26,038 nt of DNA from an uncultured Clostridia bacterium (GTDB taxonomy: Bacteria > Bacillota > Clostridia > Christensenellales > Borkfalkiaceae): contig CAMUNT010000012.1 of NCBI GenBank assembly GCA_947090365.1, positions 1-26,038 of the forward strand, read 5' to 3'. Positions 1-7,892 of this stretch are shown here, one piece after another. How positions within the stretch are numbered: the stretch's first letter is position 1; each line of letters begins with the position of its first letter. The notes beneath the pieces are model-generated. The model was not told where the DNA came from and did no database searches. It saw nothing but the letters and a program-made list of their open reading frames with translations. A program made the position numbers and the translations under genes.

Positions 1-187
1 CAGTTTTAAGGTCGGGAACCTTCTCTTCGGGAATTGTTTTACCCGTATTATCTTCCAAAGTCATCAAAAGCTCGACCACGTCAAGAGAGTCAGCCCCAAG
101 ATCTTTAACTATTTCGTTTTCGGGCTTGATTTTCTCCTGCGGAATGTTTAACTGTTCTGAAAGTGCTTTTACCACCTCTTCAAACAT
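1..187 (-). CDS. acpP: acyl carrier protein, C-terminus cut by the window edge
   Basis: The gene begins at the ATG at 187 and runs off the left edge, leaving 62 residues. Acyl carrier protein carries growing fatty acyl chains on a phosphopantetheine arm in the cytoplasm. The attachment motif DSL is plain (DLGADSLDVVELLM, Ser34), followed by the usual acidic helix and the IPEEK turn, so the identity is secure. A very strong ribosome binding site, GGAGGAG, lies just upstream (about 193-199). The gene follows tex in the same direction but has its own promoter overlapping the tex stop codon. In many Firmicutes acpP sits after plsX near rpmF. Here rpmF is 20 kb away, so that cluster is split. Confidence 0.95.
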   Translation of the reverse strand, partial: MFEEVVKALSEQLNIPQEKIKPENEIVKDLGADSLDVVELLMTLEDNTGKTIPEEKVPDLKT

Positions 188-216
188 TTCTTCTCCTCCA
201 TGTATTAATTAAATAA

Positions 217-245
217 ATTTTACAATATATAGTTTATATTGTCAA
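217..245 (-). promoter_or_regulatory. sigma-A type promoter of acpP with an inverted repeat in the spacer
   Basis: The -35 TTGACA (240-245) and -10 TAAAAT (217-222) are separated by 17 bases, with the likely transcript start near 210. The arms ACAATATA and TATATTGT (222-229 and 235-242) form a perfect 8-base inverted repeat with a 5-base gap between and over the two boxes. It may be an operator, but the region is AT-rich, so chance is a real alternative. The -35 lies almost on the tex stop codon. Confidence 0.7.
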
Positions 246-246
246 G

Positions 247-2409
247 TCAATTAGCTTGTTTTTTTACTTGTTTAAGCGATAAACCTATGCGCTGTTTGCC
301 TTTATCGAGACTGATTATCAACGCTTTAACCTGCTGACCGACTTTCAGAACCTCAGACGGGTGGCGGATATACTTATCTGTGATTTCCGAAATATGCACA
401 AGACCGTCCTGATGCACGCCTATATCAACAAACGCACCGAAATCAATAACGTTGCGGACAACACCGTCAACCTCCATTCCGACCGCCAAGTCTTCGATAC
501 CGAGAATATCTTTTCTGAGCTGCCTTTGAGGAAGACTGTCGCGGATATCTCTGCCGGGCTTTACAAGCTCGCTTATAATATCGTTCATTGTAGCCTTATC
601 AAGCCCGCACTCGGCGCAAACCTTATCTTCGCCGTACGCTTTGACCTTTGCTGGAAGCTCTGCAAGCTTGCGCGCACGCACGTCAGCATCGGTATAACCG
701 AAAAGCGATAAAAGTTTTTCGGCTTTTTCATAGGATTCGGGGTGAACCGCAGTGTTATCCATTATGTTTTTTCCATCGGGAATACGGAGGAAACCCGCGC
801 ACTGCTCGTACGCCTTCGCACCGAGCTTTGCGACCTTTAAAAGCTGACTGCGCGAAGTGAATTTGCCGTTTTCCTCGCGGTAAGAAACGATATTTTTTGC
901 AATACCCGAATTAAGTCCCGCAACGAATTTCAAAAGCGAAACGCTTGCCGTATTCAAATCGACGCCCACACTGTTAACGCAGTCTTCAAGAACTCCGCCC
1001 AACACGCCGTCAAGGCGCTTTTTGTCCATATCGTGCTGATACTGACCTACTCCTATCGACTTGGGGTCGATTTTTATAAGTTCGGAAAGCGGGTCTTGCA
1101 GTCTTCTTGCAATTGAAATTGCCGAACGGAGAGTTAAATCGTAGTCGGGAAATTCCTCAACCGCAAGCGGACTTGCCGAATAAACGCTGGCGCCCGCTTC
1201 GTTTACGACTGAGTAGCTGACGTTCGCTTCGATTTCTTTTAATAAGTCTGCAACAAAAATTTCAGTTTCTTTACTTGCAGTACCGTTACCTATTGAAATT
1301 ATATCAACCTTATGCTTTTCGATAAGATATTTTACTATCTTTTTAGCGCCCTCTATATCGTTTTTAGGAGGTACGGGATAAATTACAGATGTGTCGAGCA
1401 CCTTGCCCGTTTCGTCGACTACGGCAACTTTACAGCCCGTACGGTAACCGGGGTCAAGTCCGAGCGTTACTTTTCCCTTTACGGGAGGTTGCAGTAAAAG
1501 AGGACGAAGATTTACTTCGAACATTTTTATTGCCTGTTCGCTTGCCCTGTCGGTCAGAATTGCCCTTACTTCACGCTGAACGGACGGCTCGATAAGTCTG
1601 TCATATCCGTCGTCCGCGGCTTCTTCTATAAGCTTTGCGCAAACCGTTTCGTGCTTGTTTTTGATAAATTTCGCAACACAGACACGCTTTGCAATATCGG
1701 GGTCGAAGAAAATTTTCGCCTTTAAGCAGTCCTCCTTTTCCCCCCTGTTGATAGCAAGAATTCTATGGTCTTTGATTTCGGGAATAAGCTCGGAATAATC
1801 GGCGTACATTGCATAAGTACCCCTTTCGTCATCTTTAACAAGCTTAACCTGCATTTCGCCGTGTTTTTCTAAAAGTCCGCGAAGCTTCTTTCTCAGCTCT
1901 GCATTATCCGAAATAATTTCAGCAATAATGTCCTTTGCGCCAGCAATAGCGTCTTTGACACTGTTTACGCCCTTTTCTTCGTTGATAAATTTTTCCGCTT
2001 CGGCATAAGGGTCGCCCGCCTGCTCCAAAATGAAGTCCGCAAGAGCCTGTAAACCTTTATCGATTGCAACGGAAGCACGCGTCTTTTTCTTTTGCTTGAA
2101 CGGACGGTAAATATCCTCTACTTCCGTCATCGTCTGCGCGACGTCGATTGCAAGCTGAATTTCTTCGGTCATTTTCTCTTGCTCGGTAATAGCCTTTGCC
2201 ACCTCTTCCTTGCGCTTCTCAAGGTTTTTGAGATATTCATACCTGTCGTTAAGATTACGCAGAACCTGATCATCGATAGCACCCGTCATTTCTTTTCTGT
2301 ATCGGGCAATGAACGGTATCGTATTTCCTTCTTCAAGAAGGTTCAGAATGTTATGTACGTGTTCTGCTTTTAAGTTAAATTCTTCCGTAAGTTTTGCTGA
2401 AATGTCCAT
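247..2409 (-). CDS. tex: Tex-family S1 RNA-binding transcription accessory protein
   Basis: Tex is a cytoplasmic nucleic-acid-binding protein linked to transcription and tolerance of stalled polymerase. The product is 720 residues, normal for the family. It has the helical N-terminal domain, a YqgF/RNase H-like domain starting at GLDPGYRTGCKVAVVD, a helix-hairpin-helix region (VAGLNSGIAKNIVSYREE) and a C-terminal S1 domain (GMEVDGVVRNVIDFGAFVDI to about residue 712). The start is the ATG at 2409, one base after the stop of the AlkD-like gene, with AAAGGA upstream, so it is translationally linked to the repair genes before it. No terminator is visible after it. The acpP promoter begins at its stop codon. 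Confidence 0.95.
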   Translation of the reverse strand: MDISAKLTEEFNLKAEHVHNILNLLEEGNTIPFIARYRKEMTGAIDDQVLRNLNDRYEYLKNLEKRKEEVAKAITEQEKMTEEIQLAIDVAQTMTEVEDIYRPFKQKKKTRASVAIDKGLQALADFILEQAGDPYAEAEKFINEEKGVNSVKDAIAGAKDIIAEIISDNAELRKKLRGLLEKHGEMQVKLVKDDERGTYAMYADYSELIPEIKDHRILAINRGEKEDCLKAKIFFDPDIAKRVCVAKFIKNKHETVCAKLIEEAADDGYDRLIEPSVQREVRAILTDRASEQAIKMFEVNLRPLLLQPPVKGKVTLGLDPGYRTGCKVAVVDETGKVLDTSVIYPVPPKNDIEGAKKIVKYLIEKHKVDIISIGNGTASKETEIFVADLLKEIEANVSYSVVNEAGASVYSASPLAVEEFPDYDLTLRSAISIARRLQDPLSELIKIDPKSIGVGQYQHDMDKKRLDGVLGGVLEDCVNSVGVDLNTASVSLLKFVAGLNSGIAKNIVSYREENGKFTSRSQLLKVAKLGAKAYEQCAGFLRIPDGKNIMDNTAVHPESYEKAEKLLSLFGYTDADVRARKLAELPAKVKAYGEDKVCAECGLDKATMNDIISELVKPGRDIRDSLPQRQLRKDILGIEDLAVGMEVDGVVRNVIDFGAFVDIGVHQDGLVHISEITDKYIRHPSEVLKVGQQVKALIISLDKGKQRIGLSLKQVKKQAN

Positions 2410-2410
2410 T

Positions 2411-3079
2411 TTATCGTTTGATTTCCTTTAATAATTTTTTTTGTTCATCCGAAAGTCTGAAACTTTCATTTGCCTTTTGAATTGCCTTGTTATGCGTCTT
2501 TACATCCAACGTGTTTAACTGCAAAAACTTAATTCCGTAATCGAAGTATTTGACAAGTACTTCCGCAATCAACCACGCCGTCGCCATATGTACGTAATAA
2601 TGCCCCGTATCCGATTTTTCAACCAAGTCGAAAATTATGCTTAAATACTTTTCTTTAACGTAATAGTGTAAAAGAGAAGTTAAAGCGAAGCGCTGATAAA
2701 ATTCACCGTCGTTATCCGAAAAACCGTAAACGTACGGTAAAAAATCGTCCTTATGTTTTTCTATGCACTTGGGCGTAAAGCAGTCGCAGGTTGCCCAATT
2801 ATCGATAAGCGAAACGCATTTGCCAACGTATAAAACAAAATCTTCGTATTTAAGATTCGATACAGCGGTAAGCTTTATAAACGTAACTTCATAGTACTCG
2901 TCCGGAAAAGACATAAGCTTATCTACGTCTTCATTAAACTGCTTTGCAATTCTTCTCAAAATCGGAATGCGTACGCCTATAACGTTCAGTTTATCGTTTT
3001 TTAACAGCCGTTTATGAAATTCCCGATATTTCGGATCGGCATTTTCTTCAAGTACCGATAAAAGCTGCCGATATTGCAT
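2411..3079 (-). CDS. AlkD-like DNA alkylation repair protein (HEAT-repeat DNA glycosylase)
   Basis: This family removes bulky or positively charged alkylated bases using a curved stack of HEAT-like helices without base flipping. The protein is 222 residues from the ATG at 3079. A second ATG directly before it (3082) is equally in frame. A strong AAAAGGAG at 87-94 past 3000 sits 4 bases from the first and 7 from the second, which argues against the longer TTG-initiated reading frame from 3100. The motif DNWATCD holds the Trp and Asp (W95 and D99 here) spaced as in Bacillus AlkD (W109, D113), and an Arg in YQRFA fits AlkD R148. It overlaps the end of the upstream glycosylase gene by about 32 bases and runs straight into tex. 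Substrate is inferred from family only. Confidence 0.88.
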   Translation of the reverse strand: MQYRQLLSVLEENADPKYREFHKRLLKNDKLNVIGVRIPILRRIAKQFNEDVDKLMSFPDEYYEVTFIKLTAVSNLKYEDFVLYVGKCVSLIDNWATCDCFTPKCIEKHKDDFLPYVYGFSDNDGEFYQRFALTSLLHYYVKEKYLSIIFDLVEKSDTGHYYVHMATAWLIAEVLVKYFDYGIKFLQLNTLDVKTHNKAIQKANESFRLSDEQKKLLKEIKR

Positions 3080-3530
3080 CATGCCACTCCTTTTCGTCAA
3101 AACGAGTATTTGCAGGGCTTGTTGAAGGAAGCTTTACGAACGGCACTTCGATGTCCGCATAATTCCCGCAAAAAATCGAATAAGCCTTGCTTCCGTTTAA
3201 AATTATATACTTTATTTGCGAATTTTGCAAGAAAGTTTTGATGTCTGCTACTTTAAAATTTTTAATCGTGTCGTCTTTCGAGCCGATTATTTCACATTCC
3301 GTAACAACGTCCCACAGCGCTATGCGATATTTTAATAAAAACGCACGCTTATCTTCAACGGAGTCGGGAATGTTTTCGCCGAAGTGTGAACACAGAACGC
3401 GCCAGAAGCGGTTTTGCTTATTTCCGTAATAAAAATCTGTCTGTCTGCTTTTTACAGACGGAAAACTGCCCAGAATAAGCAATCTGCTGTTGCCGTCGTA
3501 TACGGGTTCGAAGCCTGTTACCGCGCTCAT
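3048..3530 (-). CDS. DNA-deoxyinosine glycosylase, UDG superfamily family 6 (HDG type)
   Basis: The 160-residue protein matches the hypoxanthine-DNA glycosylase branch of the uracil-DNA glycosylase superfamily, which starts base-excision repair at deaminated adenine. Visible signatures are LGSFPSVKSR near residue 20, YYGNKQNRFW at 34-43 (N40 is the likely catalytic Asn by family comparison) and LPSTSPAN near the C-terminus, the family version of the distal loop motif. The ATG overlaps the M16 peptidase stop codon as ATGA, and there is no strong ribosome binding site, so translation is probably coupled. It is immediately followed by an AlkD-like glycosylase, making a pair of base-excision enzymes. 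True base preference cannot be read from sequence alone. Confidence 0.88.
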   Translation of the reverse strand: MSAVTGFEPVYDGNSRLLILGSFPSVKSRQTDFYYGNKQNRFWRVLCSHFGENIPDSVEDKRAFLLKYRIALWDVVTECEIIGSKDDTIKNFKVADIKTFLQNSQIKYIILNGSKAYSIFCGNYADIEVPFVKLPSTSPANTRFDEKEWHDAISAAFIGT

Positions 3531-4765
3531 ACTTTTAAAGGCTTGTCCACGTTGCCTACTACCGATAACGCAAGCTTATCGCGGTTAAAGTTACCCTCTA
3601 TTGCGCATATAACGTCGTCGAACGTTACGGCCGCAATTTCGTTTATGCGCTTTTCAAAGTCGTAAACTTTTCCGCTGTAAATAAGTTCTTTGCCGTAAAG
3701 AAGCATTTGCGAGCTTGTACTTTCCTGCGCAAACACAAGCGACGAAGCAAGCTGTTCCTTTCCGCGCATAAATTCTTCTTTCGTGATATTTTTACACTTT
3801 AAACCGTCAATGCAGTCAAATACCGCGTCAACGCTTTTATAATAATTGTCTGCGTTCACGCCCGAATACACTACAAGCGAACCCGTTTCCTCATACGAAG
3901 ACAGATAAGAATAAACTGTATAAGCAAGCCCCAGCTCTTCCCTCACCTTCTGGAAAAGGCGGGACGACATGCTTCCGCCGAGAACGGAATTGAGAATTTG
4001 AGTTGCGTCGAAAAGTTTATCGTACCGTTTTACCGACGGAAACGCGAACCCGATATGGATTTGCTCGATTTCCTTTTTTCTGAAAAGCGATTTTGCGGGA
4101 TTTTCGACTTTTACCGTAATTTTTTCGGTCGGAGCCGAAGGCAAACCCGAAAAGTAACGTGCAACGAGCTCTTCGGCGTATCCGGGCTCGATATTGCCCG
4201 CCATAGAAATTGCGATATTTCCCGCCGTATAGCGTCTTTTCATATATTTTTCAATATCACGTTTTGTAAATGAATTGACGTTTTCTCTCGGCCCTAAAAT
4301 GTTCCTGCCGTAACCTCTTTCGCCGTAAAACGCTTTCGACAATAAATCGAGGCACAAATCGTCGGGGGTATCGTCGTTCATATTTATTTCTTCAATGATT
4401 ACGCCCTTTTCACGAACGAGCTCCTCTTCGGGGAAAGTACTGTTTAAAAATAAGTCGGATAAAATTTCAAACGCTTCGCCTGCGTGCCCCGTTGTTGACT
4501 TGGCGTAATAGCAGGTTAAATCTTTGGAAGTATACGCGTTCATCTGCGCGCCGATTGCGTCCATCTCGTCTGATATACGGAAAGCCGAACGCGTTTTAGT
4601 TCCCTTGAACATCATATGCTCGATAAAATGCGAAATTCCGTCCTCAGCGTCCGTTTCGACGCTTGCACCCGTATGAACTATTATGCCCATAGTGACGGAC
4701 ATCAGCCCGGGCATTTGTTTTACTATAAGTCTTAATCCGTTGTCAAACGTTTTGAAATGTACCAT
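3527..4765 (-). CDS. M16 family zinc metallopeptidase (MlpA/YmxG-like)
   Basis: This is an insulinase/mitochondrial-processing-peptidase type protein of 412 residues. The inverted zinc motif HFIEH is at 46-50, with the third ligand Glu126 in EEI exactly 76 residues on, so the enzyme looks active. The C-terminal half carries the second M16 domain, with the typical LNSVLGGSMSSRLFQKVREE stretch. No signal peptide is seen, so it is probably cytoplasmic. In Bacillus subtilis the homologue mlpA (ymxG) lies beside ylxY, and the same partner precedes it here: the deacetylase stop and this ATG overlap as TAATG. AGGAG sits at a good distance upstream. The natural substrate is unknown. Confidence 0.92.
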   Translation of the reverse strand: MVHFKTFDNGLRLIVKQMPGLMSVTMGIIVHTGASVETDAEDGISHFIEHMMFKGTKTRSAFRISDEMDAIGAQMNAYTSKDLTCYYAKSTTGHAGEAFEILSDLFLNSTFPEEELVREKGVIIEEINMNDDTPDDLCLDLLSKAFYGERGYGRNILGPRENVNSFTKRDIEKYMKRRYTAGNIAISMAGNIEPGYAEELVARYFSGLPSAPTEKITVKVENPAKSLFRKKEIEQIHIGFAFPSVKRYDKLFDATQILNSVLGGSMSSRLFQKVREELGLAYTVYSYLSSYEETGSLVVYSGVNADNYYKSVDAVFDCIDGLKCKNITKEEFMRGKEQLASSLVFAQESTSSQMLLYGKELIYSGKVYDFEKRINEIAAVTFDDVICAIEGNFNRDKLALSVVGNVDKPLKV

Positions 4766-5466
4766 TATTCTCCTAAGTTGCGAGATACCGTAACTGCGTT
4801 TAAGCCGTTATCTCTTATGTACGTTAATATTTTGGGCAAAGCTGTCACAGTACAGTCTGTCGGATGCATAAGCACGAACTCGCCCGATTTCAGATTTTGA
4901 GTAGCACGCGAAAAGATAAGGTCCGTATTCTTATCGCGCCAGTCAATCGTATCCCTGCTCCACATTATAACTCTTAAATCCATTGATATGCAAGCGTTTA
5001 TCGTTGCTTCGCAAAAAGCTCCCGAAGGCGGGGCAAAAAGCGTTATATTTGTATTGCATATCATATTTAACAGCTTCACGCTGGGGCGAATTTCTTCCAG
5101 ATTCTGTTCAACGTTCATCCGTGAATGATCCTTATGGAAGTAGCCGTGACTTGCTATTTCGTGTCCGCGCTTAAATACTTCGCGCACGCAGTCGACGTTA
5201 TCGTCAGCCCAGCTTCCGCCGATGAAGAAAGTTGCCTTCGCATCGTACTCGTCAAGCACGTCTAAAATTTTAAATACGTTATCGGTATGCTCGTAAACGT
5301 TAAACATTAAGCTTACGCCTTCACCGTTTTCAGCGGAATAATAAAGGTTTGCGTTATCGTTTGATACGGTAACGGCGCTCCCGCCGAAAAATCCGACAAG
5401 GGAAACGGTTGCAACAACTGCAATGAGAACCAAATTCGTAATTACGGTTAATATTTTGCCTTTCAA
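4765..5466 (-). CDS. YlxY-like polysaccharide deacetylase homologue with degenerate catalytic motif
   Basis: A 233-residue NodB-fold protein with a single N-terminal membrane segment or uncleaved signal (about residues 7-30), so the domain faces outside. Motif 2 (SHGYFHKDH, metal-binding His pair), motif 4 (MWSRDTIDW) and motif 5 (LMHPT) are present. Motif 1, normally TFDD, reads MFNVYEH, losing both Asp residues, and motif 3 reads APPSGAF instead of RPPxG. Activity on peptidoglycan is therefore doubtful. I recall similar loss in other clostridial YlxY-like proteins but cannot verify it here. The start is TTG at 5466, chosen because GAGGT lies 7 bases upstream and no ATG fits. It directly precedes the M16 peptidase, as ylxY precedes mlpA in Bacillus. 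Confidence 0.85.
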   Translation of the reverse strand: MKGKILTVITNLVLIAVVATVSLVGFFGGSAVTVSNDNANLYYSAENGEGVSLMFNVYEHTDNVFKILDVLDEYDAKATFFIGGSWADDNVDCVREVFKRGHEIASHGYFHKDHSRMNVEQNLEEIRPSVKLLNMICNTNITLFAPPSGAFCEATINACISMDLRVIMWSRDTIDWRDKNTDLIFSRATQNLKSGEFVLMHPTDCTVTALPKILTYIRDNGLNAVTVSRNLGE

Positions 5467-5533
5467 TAGTTTACCTCAAAAATAAAGAATATATTAATAT
5501 ATTATTATTTCCGAGGGGCGCGTATTACCCTAA

Positions 5534-7891
5534 TTATTTTAACTTTATTATAGTTACTCCCGTTTCGCCCTCACCGTATTTGCCGAGTCTGAAACTTTCC
5601 ACGTTTCTGTTTCGTTTAAGGTGCTGAGAAATTGCGGATTTGAGTTTACCCGTACCCACACCGTGAATGACCTTCACTTCGCTGAGGTTATCCATAACGG
5701 CTTTATCGATAAAGTTATCCACTTCGTACAGCGCCTCCTCTACCGTCATTCCGAGTAAATTGATTTCAAGGACGGGACTGCTTGCGGGAATACTTCTTAT
5801 TACGCGAACCTTATCGGGTTGTTTTTGCGCGTTACCTATTACCAGTAAATCGTTTATTTTACAGCGAAGCTTCATACTTCCGCAAGCAATCTCCGCTTCA
5901 CCTTTATTAGGTGAAACGGAAACGACCTGACCGTTACACTGCATTTTCTTTACAAACACCGTTATACCCGTTTTTAAATTATCTTTGGTTGCGGCAATAT
6001 AGTCGTTGACCTTGTTTTTACTTTCTTCTTCCTCAAACGAAATATTCCGCAATTTATTTTTCAGCGTCCGCGTTTTTATAAGGTCTACCTGATTTATTTC
6101 TTCTGCTTTGAATATACTTTCCATCTCTTCGAGAATTTCGTCGGCCCGTTCGCACCGCTCCGAAATTATTCTGCGCGTTTCGGTACGCGCGGAGCGCGAA
6201 ATTTTCTCCTTCTCGCGGTTAAGCTCCTCGATTTTTACATTGACCTCGTCAATCTTCCTTTTCCACTCGTTTTCAAGTTGACTCACCGCACAAAGCTTTT
6301 CTTCCGCTTTTAATCTACTCTCTTCAGCGCTTCTTAAAACGTTTTCAAAGCTTCGCGCACCGTCTGACATAAACCCCAGGGCATCGTTTAAAATCTTTTC
6401 GTCAAGCCCTAACCGTCTTGAAATGGCAAGCGCGTTACTTGCGCCCGCTAAGCCGATTTTGATGCTGTAAAGCGGTTTAAGCGTATCCGCATCGAATTCC
6501 ATACTCGCATTTTCAATTCTTTTACGTTCATAAGCGAATTCCTTCAACGGCGTAAAATGCGTGGTAATAATTCCCTTGCATCCGCTTTGCAGAAGGTGCG
6601 ATACAACCGCCTTTGCAAGCGCCTGCCCCTCGTCGGGGTTCGTTCCTCCGCCGAGTTCGTCAATCAGAACGAGACTGTTTTCGGTAACGGCGTTGCAGAT
6701 ATTTTTGATGTTGAGAATATGCGAAGAAAAGGTTGACAGATTTTCTTCGATGCTTTGGCTGTCGCCCACGTCGCAGAAAATATTTTCAAATACGGCAATA
6801 TTGCTTCCGTCGGACGCAGGAATAAACATTCCGCAAGCCGACATAAGCGAAAACAGCCCGCACATTTTTAAAGTTACCGTCTTTCCTCCCGTATTCGCAC
6901 CGCTTAAAAGCAAAAAATCGTATTCACCGCCAAGCTCTATCGACACAGGAACGGTCATATCCTTATCCAACAGCGGATGCCGTCCCTTGATTATATTTAT
7001 ATAACCCTTACCGTTAACCTCAGGCTTACGGCATTTTTTGGAATAGCAATATTCCGCTTTTGCAAAATCGGCGTCCATTTCCGCAAGAACTTCTATATCT
7101 GCAAACAGCTGTTCTTTAATGCTTCCTATGCGATTCGAAAGCGAACGCAAAATAGCCTCCACCTCTTCGCGTTCGTCTATCGTAAGAGATATAAGCTCGT
7201 TGTTGAGTTCGAGAACGTATTCGGGTTCGATAAAGAAAGTCGCCCCCTTCTGCGAACGGTCGTGGATAAATCCGCGAATCTGATTTTTATATTCCGCTTT
7301 TACGGGAATTACGTATCTGTCGTTACGGATAGTCACGATACCGTCACGCAGATATTTAGCGTCCTTTGCAAGATAATCGGCAAGCTTTTCGCGGATTTTT
7401 TCGTTTAAGCTTCTTATTCGGCTTCTTATCGAATAAAGCCTGTCGCTTGCAAAGTCACTGACCTGCTCGTGAGAAACTATTTTTTCGGAAATATCTTCTT
7501 CAAGCGCTCTATCAAAATAAAGCCTGTCGGCCTTTGCCCGCATTATTTTTATATCTTCGTCGCTTATTCTGTTTATTCCGTCATAGGCAATACGCGCAGA
7601 ACGCAAAAGCGCATTTGTATCCAATAGCTCGGCGCAGGAAAGTGCAGACCCCTTTTCGGCACGCTCGATATTGTCCTTTATAGCACCGAACGGTTCGATT
7701 TTTCCGGATCCGTAGGAATACAGAATTTTGTCGCATTCTTCGGTGCAGTCCAAAGCCCTGCGCACCTCTTCGACTTCCGTTGACGGCACGCAGTTTAAAA
7801 CCTTTTGCTTTCCTTCTTCAAGCACCGCGTATCCGCTTACCGCAAGAAGAATTTTATCAAGTTCAAGCCTTTCTAAACTTTTTATATCCAT
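5534..7891 (-). CDS. mutS2: MutS2 family ATPase/endonuclease with Smr domain
   Basis: MutS2 binds branched DNA and, in Bacillus, collided ribosomes. It does not do mismatch repair. From the ATG at 7891 the protein has 785 residues, the classic MutS2 length. The frame is open further upstream, but the extension lies inside the U32 gene and looks unlike the family. Walker A GANTGGKT is at 331-338, followed by NSLVLIDELGGGT (Walker B), a long charged coiled coil, and a C-terminal Smr domain with HGVGTGKL, the nuclease or ribosome-binding part. The preceding stop and this start are one base apart (TAA, A, ATG), with a weak GGAA site, so coupling to the U32 gene is likely. Confidence 0.95.
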   Translation of the reverse strand: MDIKSLERLELDKILLAVSGYAVLEEGKQKVLNCVPSTEVEEVRRALDCTEECDKILYSYGSGKIEPFGAIKDNIERAEKGSALSCAELLDTNALLRSARIAYDGINRISDEDIKIMRAKADRLYFDRALEEDISEKIVSHEQVSDFASDRLYSIRSRIRSLNEKIREKLADYLAKDAKYLRDGIVTIRNDRYVIPVKAEYKNQIRGFIHDRSQKGATFFIEPEYVLELNNELISLTIDEREEVEAILRSLSNRIGSIKEQLFADIEVLAEMDADFAKAEYCYSKKCRKPEVNGKGYINIIKGRHPLLDKDMTVPVSIELGGEYDFLLLSGANTGGKTVTLKMCGLFSLMSACGMFIPASDGSNIAVFENIFCDVGDSQSIEENLSTFSSHILNIKNICNAVTENSLVLIDELGGGTNPDEGQALAKAVVSHLLQSGCKGIITTHFTPLKEFAYERKRIENASMEFDADTLKPLYSIKIGLAGASNALAISRRLGLDEKILNDALGFMSDGARSFENVLRSAEESRLKAEEKLCAVSQLENEWKRKIDEVNVKIEELNREKEKISRSARTETRRIISERCERADEILEEMESIFKAEEINQVDLIKTRTLKNKLRNISFEEEESKNKVNDYIAATKDNLKTGITVFVKKMQCNGQVVSVSPNKGEAEIACGSMKLRCKINDLLVIGNAQKQPDKVRVIRSIPASSPVLEINLLGMTVEEALYEVDNFIDKAVMDNLSEVKVIHGVGTGKLKSAISQHLKRNRNVESFRLGKYGEGETGVTIIKLK

Positions 7892-7892
7892 T

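Noticed and set aside
361..2373. Several plus-strand open frames opposite tex (and similar ones opposite mutS2, copA, pta and others)
   Set aside because: They are antisense shadows of strong minus-strand genes, with no family features or ribosome binding sites.
3080..3100. TTG start for the AlkD-like gene
   Set aside because: The ribosome binding site lies inside this extension, so initiation must be at one of the following two ATGs.
5488..5503. 16-base AT-only palindrome between mutS2 and the deacetylase homologue
   Set aside because: AATATATTAATATATT is low complexity, and the 67-base gap holds no convincing promoter or terminator, so chance is the simplest explanation.
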